Below are positions 1-13,400 of a DNA stretch of 64,000 nt, one piece after another; position 1 is the first letter of the stretch; each line of letters begins with the position of its first letter. The notes under the pieces were generated by a model, which ran no database searches, had not been told where the DNA came from, and saw only the letters and a list, made by a program, of their open reading frames with translations. The stretch spans positions 14,047,012-14,111,011 of the forward strand of contig NC_135564.1 of NCBI RefSeq assembly GCF_964340395.1. The letters are read 5' to 3'. A program made the position numbers and the translations under genes. The stretch comes from Glandiceps talaboti (Eukaryota; Hemichordata; Enteropneusta; Spengelidae).

Positions 1-2245
1 TGGTAAACAGTGGGTCATTTCACTGCTGCCGAACATATTTGAAAATGGAGTTCATGTTCAACAAACTCTGTCATACAATTTCAGATCTCTGCGCAAGCTT
101 GTAATGTTACAGCCTTAGCCAAGTTGATTTGGCGGCATACGCGTCATTGATAGTTTCATCAAATTTAAAGTTATTAACAATTTACACTCGACTTTGAAAG
201 CTCTCATCATATAAAAAAAATCTTAAACAGGCATTATCACAAAAACTGGGAAAGAATTGAATCTGGCACAGACACGCTAGTCAAAGCAAAACTAAACAAA
301 ACTAAAATACAACGAGATCAAAGTGATCCTAACATTGATATCCTGGTATCATATTATTAGAGGACCGGTAGACAGAAACCGTACACCAATCATTTAAACA
401 TCTGGGAATACAATTCAAGCAACTGAGGAAGAAACTGTTCGATGGCTCAGTGCAAAACAGACGTAACTCACTTTTTTTTTTAAAGAAACAGAGATAGAAG
501 GAAAACAAGTTTGAAATTACTTTAAGTTTTCTCAAGAATAAATTTGACAATTTTTATATGTGCAGGAATTAAGATAGCGCTACCTAAATATTTAATATGG
601 ACTTGTGATGTGGTATCATGACGTCATCAATATGTTAAAAAACTTATTTTCAAAGTTGGTGCAAAATGGACGTAACTCTTAAGTAACGTCTCTATGACAC
701 TGGCTATAGTTTATATCGCACTGAGTTACAACCATCCCCCTTTTCAGTTCAGTTGATTATATGTGATCTCTTTATAGCACTTTTGTTGAAGGCGTAACAA
801 GCACGATAGATTTGACCATTAAAATTCTAGAAACCATACTTTAAAATCAACAATTCATCAGTGTAACTTTACATATTTACGTGATGCCGTTTTCAAATGA
901 AAACACTGACGTTACAGCTACTTTGTTGCGTTTGCATCTACCATTTTATGGAGACTACAAACACGTACATGACAACACAACAATTTGGAAACGCTACCGA
1001 AAGTGCATCATTTTGAAGAAAAAAAATTAAATTCGTTTTCATTCGAAAACCAAGTTCGTGGGCGAAAGCGGAGTCTTGTAAATGACCGAAAACGCAACAA
1101 ATTCAAAAACGTACAAATTCGACGTCAGGAATGATCCCATTGGTGACTTGAATATTTTCTTTAACACAAGTGTATTCTTTTGTGTGAAATAGTGACCTCA
1201 GTGAGTCATTCAAGTTGTGAACAGCCTTGTGAGATTACTAAAGCTAGTAACTGGGAATGTTTTTTAAATGGGGACATCTTTACAAAAATGTTCAAAATGA
1301 ATAACAACCCAAAGATCTCCCAAGGGACTGTGCCAGTGTAGGTGTTTCCGTGTAAACGGTGGAAAATGATCGTCAGTCGGTTTACTGTATCTTTTAAACA
1401 CATAAAAATACATTAAAATGAATATGATATTGTTGATTTGTTAAAGTTTTATTCGAAAACATCAAAACTAAAACTGAAATGCAAGCACAAAAATCTCTCT
1501 AGGGACTTGTGCAAGTCTAGAGGTTTCCATGTAAACAGAAAAAAAACTATCTATTTCATTGGTCTATGTCGGTTTATTATATCGTGTAAACACATAAAAA
1601 CGAATATGATATTAATTTTTAATGTCTTTAGTCAGCAATATTTGACTGACAGGTATAATATCCATTAATTATACAATGTAACAAAGTTTAGTGAAAAGAA
1701 TAGATTTTTCCGATTTGTTACGTACTGTACCGGTTAATGCCCTGCTGAACCTATCACTGAGCCATCGACTGCATGATTTTAAGTCGAGGTTGAATTCACA
1801 ATTTACAGCTTGTACATTCCCACAGAGCTTTGTCATTCACGATTCACGTATTTAATTTCTAATCATTCATCATTCACGTTCGAAAATAACGATTATTCAC
1901 CAATAACGCAATATTCACCAAACCGCATTCACGCATTAAAAAAAAAGATGTATTCACCATTCACGCATTAAAATATTAAAATGATTCACCACTCACGCGT
2001 ACGTGTAATCCTCCCGATTGTTACACGGTTTCCCAACGAGCTTCAGTTGTACCTATACGATGAACAGTACTTTTTTTAGCTGTCCAGAAAATGTTGTCAA
2101 GAAAATTCTGTCTTCTGCCTGTAGTTTCAATGTCACAGCTATTGCATATTTCGATGTAATGACAATGTATGCTTCTGATATCGTCGTTTCTAATGAATGG
2201 GATCTTCATTTTCAAGAACAGAATTATTACCATTTATATAGTGTG
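1..2245. other. Gene-free left end
   Basis: No convincing exon was seen. Around 880-1100 there are diverged inverted AAACG-rich segments of transposon type. 1260-1420 and 1460-1640 look like an old tandem duplication (both contain a GGTTTCC/GTGTTTCCGTGTAAAC block and an AATATGATATT end). 1840-2000 repeats a motif like ATTCACCATTCACGCATT several times with divergence. 2018-2235 is open on both strands without recognisable protein. Confidence 0.4.
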
Positions 2246-3062
2246 AGTGATAATGTGAGATGGGTACACTCAACAAAATGCATCGTTTTATTAAACAATT
2301 TTCTTACAATATATGTATTTTAATTGTTGTATTTTTGCATGTAAAATACTCATAAAAATTAATGTTGAGTGCGCATCTCACTTTTACATCTCAAAACACA
2401 CAAAACAAATGGTTGAATCTTCAATTTGGTCACAAAAACTACGGATTGTAAAATGTGACCCTCCCCAAATATATAATGCAAAATATGACCCTCCCCCAAG
2501 AACAGGTTTGTAAAATGTGACCCCCGATTCCCCCCCCCCTTGTAAATACTGAAGGCTCCCTTATCCAATAAATGTACGTTTGAGTAAATTGGCACCGTGG
2601 CACCGCAGAGGGCGCATTATCATCCTGTAGTGTATAGATTCCCGCAAAGTGATAATGTGAGATGGGTACACTCAACAAAATGCATCGTTTTATTAAACAA
2701 TTTTCTTACAATATATGTATTTTAATTTTTGTATTTTTGCATGTGAAATACTCGTAAAAATAAATGTTGAGTGCCCATCTCACTTTTACATCTCAAAACA
2801 CACAAAACAAATTGTTGAATCTTCAATTTGGTCACAAAACTACGGATTGTAAAATGTGACCCTCCCCAAACATTGTAATGCAAAATATGACCCTCCCCCA
2901 AGAACAGGTTTGTAAAATGTGACCCCCCCCCGATTCCTCCGCCCCCCCCCCCTTGTAAATACTGAAAGCTCCCTTATCCAATAAATGTACGTTTGAGTAA
3001 ATTGACACCGTGACACCGCAGAGGGCGCATTGTCATCCTATAGTGTATAGATTCCCGCAAAG
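2246..3062. repeat. Tandem duplication of a ~402-base unit
   Basis: Unit 1 (2246-2647) and unit 2 (2648-3062) are nearly identical from AGTGATAATGTGAGATGGG to AGATTCCCGCAAAG; the length difference is mainly in a C run. Each unit contains a terminus (TACTGAAGGCTCCCTTA) and GACCCTCCCC blocks related to the 53069-53949 element, so the duplicated segment includes a fragment of that family. Confidence 0.85.
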
Positions 3063-5250
3063 AATTCTACACTCTGGATTCCCGTTATCCGGGTGTTAGG
3101 ACTGGTGTTAGGTGCACTCGTGCACTTACGATAACTTGGTTATCTTAAAATCTGCAAATAATAACGAAATGTTTATTTGTCATTTATGAGGAAAGCCATT
3201 CCAGTGGGTGGGAAAACTGTTATTGACTGTCTGGAAGAGGGTGGCGAAACTACTTTAGTACTTTTAAATTAGTGATTTCTCTGCGAGAGAAAAAAAGTAA
3301 AAGTGGGTGTGATGTAACGATCGCAAATAGAGTCGACCACTAATTAATACTCTGTGAAGCAATCAAACTACATTTATAGTACACTAATTAACACTAATTA
3401 ATGAATTACTAAATGAGAAACTTGGGCTCAGCACAGACCACTGATCTCCATAGGCTAAGCTTACCTTTTGCTATTCACGACTAATAAGCAATACATTACA
3501 TACAGTGCATTGCAGGTTCCTGTCCACTCGCTCTGTTTGATACAACCACACAGAAACCAATTATAAACTGCACATGCTACACTTTACATGTAAGATAGCA
3601 AGATTGAATGAAAACAGTTTCTTGCTACAATTTTTTTTTCTGAATGCAATGCACTAAACATGCCACACCATGCATACAGCGTCTGTGCGCATCTAGTTAA
3701 TTAATCGCAGTATAGTTTGTTTCATTCAGACTAAAATGTAGCAATGAATTGCGACCTTGTTACATTGTATCTTAAAATCTATAATGGGCAATTTCATCTC
3801 AGTTTCAGCAAACAGAGTGGATATAAACAGTAGCCTGCAATATGAAACATTGTAATTGGTTGGTATGATACAATGTATGTGAACACAATTTGATGTTTTA
3901 GCAGTAGGCTAGTCATTCAATTCAATTGCAAACCTATGCTTTTGTTTGAATTGTCTTTTGTATTACATTTTGTTTGTTGTCACCCCCCCCCCCCCTCTCT
4001 CTAAATCAGACACAATAGCCATTCAAATCATGTAAATTATTTCAAATACTTTTTGTGTAAATTGTTAAAAGAAGGTCCATTTACTACTTGGATACTGGTG
4101 TATTAAGACTGTAAAACTTGCTAACAATGATATCAACAATGTTGTATCTGAGGTGGGACTGCATCCTGTGAATTCGCCAAAATGTCTTATTTTGTATTTC
4201 GATATATATAAATAATTTACCCTAGTATAAGTATATTTCATTCAGCGTTCTTCAGCTGTTATTGTATACAGCTCAATGATGTAGACTTGTCATAATTTAT
4301 GACCCAAAGTGGCTGGCTTGGAGATCACGCTCATTAAAAGTACCTTGGTCTTCATGCACATATTTTTGTAGAAAGTTCACACTTGAAGTGACACCACTTA
4401 CATTTCCAGTAATATTTGAGAGTCTCTTCAGCTAGATCACAAAATTTAGTGAAAATTGAGTGAAGATATGACTGACTTACACCCTGTTTCATGTTAGCTC
4501 TGTTTTATCCCTTTCAGAGCTAGAAACTTTCCCGCCCAAATTTTTGAACAAAAATTCTTGTTTCTCTGTAATTTTTGGAAAAAGATCAACTTTATTTGAG
4601 ATCAGAATTCAAGAAATATTACTTCCCAATGAAGTAATATTCTTAAATTTTAGAAAATGTTCTTACAATCAAGTTTCTATTTATTCCAATGTCGTCTCTA
4701 GGAATGAAAGGGTTGTACAACCACACAGAAACCAACAAGAAACAGCACATTCTACATCTAAGATAGCAAAGATTGCAATTTCTTGCTACAGTTTGTCTTT
4801 TATGAAATAAAACCATTGAAGTGTCCTGCAACTGGATTCAGACACACAGACACACAGACACCAGTGTTTTGATGTCTGCATTTGATGTCTGCATGGTGGT
4901 ACAGATAAAATGTCACTGGAAATTCAATTCATTCAATTTTGCTATCTTAAAGTGTAGAATATGCAGTTTCTTATTGGTTTCTACATATTTGTATCAAACA
5001 GCAGGTGAATAGTAACATGAAACACAGCACTACAGCTCCACCCCTTGAGGGCGCCCTCAGCTTCGGCAGAGGAATGTACATTATTGAGTGCCATTCAGTT
5101 TTAATAGTTAGTGTATTTTATAATCCATCTCACAGACTGTCACTTGACCTGCCATGCTACAAAGTTTACTTTAAATAAAGTATCATTGTAGATTATTTCG
5201 TTTATTAGGAATAAATGACATTTTTACACAACTTTTTAAGAGTAGTTTAA
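3063..5250. other. Intergenic, diverged foldback repeats
   Basis: No gene seen. 3535-3830 and 4705-5005 carry copies of a foldback family whose arms read roughly TGATACAACCACACAGAAACC and CTTGCTATCTTAAAGTGTAG; another copy is at 56995-57350. 4515-4705 shares a TTTCCCGCC ... GTCGTCTCTAG-ATGAAAGG repeat with 48770-48975. Confidence 0.5.
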
Positions 5251-5384
5251 AAGGGGCAGGTCAGACAGGAAATTATTTTGAGATGTAATAAATGTTTGGC
5301 TGCTAGAACTACTCAATAAATATGCAGAATAATGCCCAAGTTCTCCTTGAAATAAACTTTATCCCTTGAATACTGACACGCCCC
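5251..5384. mobile_element. Small MITE with TTAA-type flanks
   Basis: The left end AAGGGGCAGGTCAG and right end CTGACACGCCCCT are inverted relatives, flanked by TTAA-like sequence on both sides. About 134 bases with no coding capacity. Fits a piggyBac- or Kolobok-type non-autonomous element (inference). Confidence 0.45.
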
Positions 5385-5470
5385 TTTAAGGACTTGACAA
5401 GATAGAGCATATGTAAAGAAGGTGTAGAAAACAATGTATAACAGTCTTCAAAGATGTAAAGTTTGTTTAA

Positions 5471-5815
5471 AGTGGCCATATGGATGAGGATTGGGGTATT
5501 TATTTTGGATTTTTAATTTACAAAACAATTTTATCATGGCTTTCTACTTGAAAAACCAATGAGAAATGATGTAGACCAAGTCTATGTTTGTAACTCAATA
5601 AATTGCAAAAAGCTACAAAAAATGTGTGAATAGTTATTGTGCGTACAATAACAAACAATTTACACGTATATAAATCGTTTACAATATATTGATTACAAAC
5701 ACCGACTTGGTCTATGTTGTTTCACATTGATTTTTCAAGTAGGAATCCATGAAAAAATTGTTTTATAAATCCAAAAATCCAAAATAAATACCCAATCCTC
5801 ATCCATATGGCCCCT
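5471..5815. mobile_element. Palindromic MITE, family A copy 1
   Basis: Long foldback: the left arm starts AGTGGCCATATGGATGAGGA and the right arm ends TCCTCATCCATATGGCCCCT. The arms pair over most of their length around an internal palindrome near TTATTGTGCGTACAATAA. The left flank is TTAA. Other copies: 20840-21166, 25463-25806 and a decayed one near 62890-63160. Confidence 0.8.
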
Positions 5816-6519
5816 TATATGTGTCAAGCAATAACTCTTTTCAAAAATCGGAAGTTAAGATAAAGTAAAAAACGGAGGTATGATAAAGAGTTATTGCTCA
5901 AAACATTAAACAAACTTTACATCTTAGAAACTGTTTCACATAATTTTCTATACCTTTGTAAATATAATCCTACCCGCATTAATTTATTATACACAGCTTA
6001 TATACATTACTCATAGCCTTCGTCTAGCAGAGACACATCATTGAAACTCTATCTTACCCAAGAATGGTAAAAAAAAACATCCTAAAATTTCTGAACCCTT
6101 GAACAGCTGGAAGTATGATTTAAATATACCTTAAAAACCAATGTCTTGCATTTCATCTAAAATAGCCTTTAAAATTCAAATTATTTGAATTTAAATTACA
6201 TTTTAAAATTTCAGCTAAAAAATTGATAACGTCACTAATTTCTGATCAAAATAGTTTCACTGGAAGAAAATGTTGCCATGGTATCTTGTATTGATTCTAA
6301 CATCTACTTTTCAAAATACAGCCTTGCGCAAAGTGTTGTAGGAAAATCTAAAAACATTTCTGAAATTCTGTACACTTAAAACTCCTCATTTTTGTGGGTT
6401 CCACTTATTCATAATTGCATGCCAATACATTGTATTGTATTATCAAAATATTTCCCCAATAAATGTTAATATGTAGAGAATATACCACTCTTTGATACAT
6501 AAATTGTGGTTTTACTGCC
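5816..6519. other. Intergenic, nothing recognised
   Basis: AT-rich sequence between the family A MITE and the tandem array beside VPS9D1. No exon, RNA gene or clear repeat was seen. Confidence 0.4.
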
Positions 6520-7045
6520 CTCACTCACGTAGGGTACATGCTGCCCTTTGATTGGTTGAATCTTTGGGCAAAGTGTGACAGAGGGAATTTGTCTGCTCAT
6601 AGTAATCTGTAATTTGATTGGTTCTGACAGAGGTCAGAGGTGTCACCTGTCTGTTCACAGTAAGCTGTAATTTGATTGGCTGTGTGGGAAGGATCATAGA
6701 AGTCACTTGTCTGTTACAATAAGCTGTAATTTGATTGGCTAAAAGGGTAAACAGTTAGAGAGGTCACTTGTCTGCTCACAGTAAATTCCAGTTTGATTGG
6801 TTACATCTGAAAGGTCGGAAAGGTTATTTGCCTGTTTTTAGTAAGCTGCAATGGCTAAATCTTTGTAGGAAGGGTAAAAAGTCAGACAGGTCACTTGGCT
6901 GTTAAAAGTATGCTGCAATTTCATTGGTTACAGCTTTGTGGGAAGTGCCAAAGAAGTCATTTGATGTTACAGCAAGCTGCAGTTTCGTTGGTTAAAACTT
7001 TGTGGAAAGGGTGTCAAAGGTCAAACAGATCAGCTGTCTGCTGGT
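6520..7045. repeat. Diverged tandem array with CCAAT motifs at the VPS9D1 3' end
   Basis: About seven diverged units of 70-80 bases, each with a core like GTCACTTGTCTGCTCACAGT followed by AAGCTGTAATTTGATTGG. On the minus strand each intact unit gives CCAATCAAAT. The last unit overlaps the VPS9D1 stop codon region (GATCAGCTGTCTGCTGG). Confidence 0.75.
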
Positions 7046-7126
7046 TCCTTCTCAGCCAGTTTACATATATAAGTTAATGCTGTCTGGAACGTAGTCAGAC
7101 AATAGCCTTCTTCACCAAATAGATAT
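7030..7126 (-). CDS. VPS9D1: VPS9D1 coding exon 14 (last coding exon)
   Basis: Residues 918-949 and stop: [20 protein letters not shown] completes the VPS9 domain with its conserved Tyr. The stop TGA (7032-7030) falls inside sequence resembling the adjoining tandem repeat unit. No good poly(A) signal was found close downstream. Confidence 0.92.
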
Positions 7127-7348
7127 CTGAGGAGATACAAAATGGATGGTTCAATTTTACTCAATGGCTTCAGCCTCCTTGATAATAGTTTCACTGTCAT
7201 TTTTAGATACATGTTCTAGTGTCTGCTTCTGAGGGAAGGGAAGAAAGTGAATAATTAACGCATTTGGTAAGAGCTAATGGTACTTTTACTTCGTCAAAAG
7301 ATTGTGAATATCAGAACGACATGCAAGAACATGAGACATAGCATTGAC

Positions 7349-7414
<66 letters not shown>

Positions 7415-10400
7415 ATGTGCATGCACATGTTTGCCATGTATATGTCATGATGAACAATGCAGAAATGGCAATAACATTGTATTGTCCTGTTCTCTTAGTC
7501 TCCAGCTACTCACAGAAGAGATGGCATCAGTAAGGTGAGGTGTACAGCTTAGGAAATATATCTCGTGTAAGTTGAAAAAATGGCTTACCCTTCATGTATG
7601 AATTCTTCCATAACACTGCACTCCGATACTAACTGCGGTAACTGTGATTTGATAATGACAAAACTTAGTATGGGTAACAAATCATCACACCCTCTGAAAT
7701 GGAAACAGTGATAATGTTATTGTCATTATATCTACTATACTGACAACACACTCGTGTAATTGTACCTCCACCCCCACCCCACCCACCACCAATCTCTTTA
7801 TTTAACCTTTATACAATACCGGGTATATACAGTTCAAATTGTAACTCTGTTTGCATGAATTCATTATGAGAATACACAGTCTGAATGTCCATAGAATTTC
7901 AACATCTCGACCCCTAGTAATGCAATTACGTGATAGGATAACCACAAACTCCCCTGTAATAATATAAATAGTGTACTTATTCTAATAAAAGTATCAGTAA
8001 TGCCAGTTTGATGACTCAAATTGTACAAACTGTTTATAAGCTGCTGTCAACTTAATTTGCCAAATCGGTTTTGAATGGCATTACATGACTAACATAGTGT
8101 ACATGTACAGTTAGTACTGTTATTACTATTTGATGCTATATATTATACTTACATTGCAGATTCTGAGCTGTGTCTCGGTTTACCCTGACTCTCCATGTAG
8201 TCTTCAACACAAGTACAAATGATACGTGATGTTTTCACTGTTAAAAAAAAAATCATCAATGTAGAATAGTAGATCAACAAACAGTACAATAGGATCACAT
8301 TTTTTAAATCTACCTAGGGAGTTCCAACAAGTGTCAGCATTTGTATAGAAACGGAGTTAGACTCCTTAGCATCATATAATGAACACAACAAATGGGTGTG
8401 ACAGACTTAAATTTAGTGTTGCAGGTTGTATTCTATCGGTGCAGGAATAACACTAGCCGAAATATTTGGCTCTCTGACACAGCACACTGTTCGGGCAAAT
8501 GAGAGTCAGCCAAACAGTTAAGTCTCTGAGCTAGAATTAGACAAAACACGAACAACTCTTTCCTTACCTATACATTCTAGTTTGTCCAGTGGTGATTGAC
8601 AGCTGACAAGTCTTTGAATCTCAGTAACAGCTGGTTGGTAAGGGTAGTTGTCCTCAGAACCCATAATCAGTTGGTCCATCAAACACATCTTTCTACGCAC
8701 ACCGACATGTAATGGTGAAGCTGCCATGTATTTTGTCATACTTGTGGCTACTAACTGTTCCTTCTTCAAATTCACAAATCTGTACAGGTAAAGAATCAAA
8801 ATGAATAAAATAAGGTATTGTTATGATAATAAGCTATTATCAGTGTTGATGCAGCAGTTTGAGATCACGATAAAGTAACAGCAGGCGGAAGTTTGGTGTA
8901 AAACAAATAATCTCTAATAAACCATTTTGTATGTTGGAATTTGAGTGGATTTCATCTACAAACCACCCCTAACAAAAAAGACCATTTTCTTCTCCCAAAA
9001 TATTGTAACTCACTGAACGATAGACAATGTCTTGTGTTCACACTAAATTTTATTTACAGGGAGTACCACTACCTCTGCACAACACACCAAAAAAATACTA
9101 TGTAGGAACTTCCAACTTCAAATAGCATAGTTGCAATCAAAAGAGTCTGAGCAAATGCTTACATACTAAAGACTGGTGGAATTATTTGTAATTTCAGTAA
9201 TACATAATCATGGGTGATTGGGTAATACCTAATCAGGGGGTCAGTGCATAAACTGAGATTAAATTATTCGTGTTTGGAAACAATGTTTACAACAGTAACT
9301 TATATATGTTTATCAATAGAACGATAGATTTCCCATAATGGACAAGTCAAGATGGGATACATTTCCCATGATGCATCATTCAAGATGGTGGCACAGTTTT
9401 CCCATGATGCATCATTCAAGATGGCAGATTTTTGCCAGTTCCATATTTGATGGAAAAAATTTAATTTCACTCTTCCCATCTATCGTTGTTTTTTATCCTT
9501 ACCTGAATAGAGCAAAAACCATTGACCAAACTGGTTGGAAAAATGGCGTCTCTATAGATGCTATGGTCTGGTCTCTACCTACTGCTGAATCTAACTCCTC
9601 ATAGGCTACAACAAACATTAACTGAAGTTTATCTGCAATAAATCAGACAGTTACTGTAATCGTATGACAATGAATGCATCAGCTGAGCTCACTGCTCTAC
9701 TTCAAAGTTTGAGGGCGCCATTTGCTGGAAAGGTCCCTCAAATTTTGGGACATTACAAGAAATTGATGTGTTCAAGTTCAGTGGCATGTCAAATTGGCTT
9801 AGAAGGCACACTGCTTGTGAGTAACCCATAGCAACAGTTCTAGAGGCACTCCTAATTTTGCTACATAATTTTGTTTGTCAGTAACACATCAAATTGGCTT
9901 GTGCATCATCCATAGTATTGGGAAAGCGAACCACCAAATTTTGGTACATCACAAGATATTGCTGTGCATCAGTGACGTGTAATATTAGTGTAGGCTGTAC
10001 AATGAATCTTACCTAGGTACATGTGTACATCTTTAGTTACATCCGTCAAATGTCTATGGAAGGCATCTTCTTGCATCTTATCAATCATCACTTCAACAGA
10101 GTTGTAATCGGAATCACTTCTAGTTTTTTCAACGGCTACAAAATCATCAATCAATTCATCACAAGACGGTTCACTTGATGATGACATGGGTCTATTAGAT
10201 GAAGCAATATTTGTGTCATTATTACTTGTATTATCGTCATTGCTATGATCCTTTGTATGTCCACCCACTGTGTCTGTTGTTAGAGTTGTATCCTCAGGTA
10301 TAACCTTTGCCCCAAGGTCAGAGTTCACATTAGTACTGTTAGATTCTTCATTAGGATTATCAGTGCTAGATTGGTCAGTTTTTATCTGTGATTCTTGTAT

Positions 10401-10458
10401 ATTTTCAGGATAGGATTCGTCTGGTATCTTTGACTTATCACTGATAGTCCTTGTCTGC

Positions 10459-10489
<31 letters not shown>

Positions 10490-13400
10490 TATTTTCATCA
10501 TCTTTAGCAACATCCACATCATCTCCACTTTTATTTGCATCATCTTCTTGCTGTCCACTGAGTTGTCGTGCCAACCTATCACCATCGGCAACAGCTTGTT
10601 CCACATCATCTTTTATTGCATGTGTCACTTCCTCCACTGTCAGATTGTCCTTATCATTACAAATTACATCATCACTTTTCTCACTATTAACATCATCTTC
10701 ATCCTTTCCAACATCCTTTGCTATGGCAACATCTCCATTCTCATCACCCAGACCAACATCCTTTGCAGCAAAAGTATGGTCTTCACTGTCATCAAATTCC
10801 CTTGAATTGATCCGTTGGAAAATTCTAAGTAATTCCACATTATCATTTTCCAAGTCATTATCCAGAGGCGATTTCATTTCATCCAGAGTTTCTTGCATAA
10901 GTTTTTCATTTCTGTGGTTCTCAACATCGTCATTCTTACCGTCGATGTCATCGTCATGGAAATCCAAGGGTACAACATCACTATATGGGACCTTAATTTC
11001 ATCCAGTTCTTGTTTATTCTGTTCTATAATAGTATACAGTTTCTTGTAAATGTTATACTGGTATTTCTGTAAGAGTTGTGTAATGGGGTGTTCTTTGCTA
11101 CTGAGTATCTGAGTTATCAGTTCATCTATTAGTTTGGTATCTTGTGGTGAACTCTGTAACTTCTCTCTCCACTGCAGCAACCACAACTAGAAACCAATCA
11201 AAACAATACCTTCAGGGTATTAGACCATACAAAAGGGGTTGTTGCATTTCATTTGAAATGCTTACGTTAAACACCCAACAAACCATTTCTAGAATGCTCT
11301 TGATCTCCTCTATGTGAAGATGCAAGTGAATTTTTTTTAGAAGGCCTATGATTCAAAACGTTTAACTTTTTTCATTTCATCCCCGACACTCCACATCTAA
11401 ACATATACTTACTTCTGTATTGTAGCTTTAACCAACTCTTGACTTACGTTATTATGTTCATATTCCATAACACTGGCATAGATTTGTCGTCGTTCAATTT
11501 CATCAGCTGTTGGTGCACTATCAGTTGATGAGAATCTCTCAGCTGCTTCTTCTTGTAGTCTACGTTGACGTTCCGCTATTTTCTTGTGAAGCTAATATTC
11601 ATCTTAGTTAAAGACTACAAAGAGTGACATGAATCTTGATGTATATATTACACAGTGCTGAGATAGCGTCGCTAACTTCCATTAGAACACATTGTTTTCA
11701 TACAGCCTTCAGTGATTGACTAAGATCTTTCTGTGGTATTCACTGGTGACCCATAGTGACCTCAATTTGCATAGCATGAGGCACTAGTTGTGTTCTATTT
11801 CCCCTAGGGCACAAACAGTCAAGTAGCATGGGAATCCTTTTGCTTTGACTATGGACAGAATATATTGCTGAGAATGTGATGTATCATAAAACACTTATTG
11901 TCTTGCTGTATTTGGGCACTAGTTTATGCCATATTACCCCTCATGTTGTTATGTAGAAAAATATTTCCCTCGACTAAAATAGTTGCTGCATAACATCCCC
12001 CAGGCTAAGTAATAGACATCTAGTATCTACTAGTTTTCTATATACATGTATTATACCATAATCTTTTGGTGTTGAACCTCAGTAACATGACAGGGTAGAT
12101 TTTACCTGCTTACCACCCTTTAACAAAAACACTGGTAGGGAACCCTTGCAACATGACAGGGTAGATTTTACCTGCTTACTACGCTTTAACAAAAACACCG
12201 ATTGTCAATACTAAATGAAAGGATACAGCTTCTTGCCTTGCTTTGGCTATTGCCATGTTGTCCATCAACCGTCTCTGAAGAGTTAAACTCTGTAGACATG
12301 AAGAAGCAAACATCGATAAGAACCAGTTTTACTGAAACATATACCTAATGAGGTGACTGATGCAACAGTATTAATCAAGTGAGTAACAACGAATGTTCAT
12401 GGACTCTAGGGTTACAGTTATCGGGAAATCATCACTAAGCTCACAGAATCAACACAAATTTGCGATTTGCTTTCCAAAATCTTGTTGAATCTGTGAGTGT
12501 GAGTAGAAATTTTCATTTATAACATTCACCGAGTCAATAAATACTTCAGTAGTATGGACTTCATCTTATCCTTGACTAGAAAATTGTCAAAGATCTGAAA
12601 AATTAATAAAATATTTTCAAATGATATACCATCCAGAGCACTGTAGTTTTGTTCTGGATGTTAGACATAGTCGACCTTATGCCTGTTGTTTAGGTATGAT
12701 ATCGCTGTTCACATTTTTGATGCTATACACTTTGACATTATAAGGCAAACGTGCCATGTGCAATTTGATTGCAAAAGATAAGATTTGTAAATTGTATTTC
12801 CCTATACTTACAACAGTAGTCTGGTCTTGTGTAGATCTGGTATAGAGTCTATTCATTCTAGCTTGGTAGGCTGTTATGAGGTGTTGGTTTTCAAGGTAAG
12901 CTTTTTCCAATGGACCCATGTGCTGTAATCTAAGTAAAAGTTAAAGAACACATTATTTTGTCAGTCAGTGAAAACTATCACTAGCCTCCATTTACATATA
13001 CACATAGTACCTCCCAGCATTCCTAGCTCCTAGCTGTGTGTAAGACTGTTTGTGATTACAGTATAAATGTTAACTGCTGTAGAGATCATAGATGCTCATT
13101 CCGTGAAAAAGTCAGTATTTTATGATAGGTGGTAATTAGGTAAATATATGTGCGTTCCCTAAGTCTCTTACTAAGGTTCCTCACCAAACTTAATGTATGG
13201 TCCAACGTATATGGAAATCTGTGCAAATTTTACCTGATTTCCCCCAGTTTGACAACAAAATTCCCACACTTAGCAAAAACACTGTAAAATCAAGTTACTT
13301 TCAGGAAGGTTTCATTGTAGCAGTTTGAAATTACATGTATATAAAGAATTACATAATAATCTGGGCACTGCAGTGTTAGTCATAACTTTTTTGAGGCACA

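Noticed and set aside
7344-7538. Cys-Val repeat open frames
   Set aside because: Translation of a GT microsatellite.
9338-9604. Plus-strand frame starting [16 protein letters not shown]
   Set aside because: Made of a dispersed CCCATGATGCATCATTCAAGATGG repeat plus the antisense of VPS9D1 exon 10.
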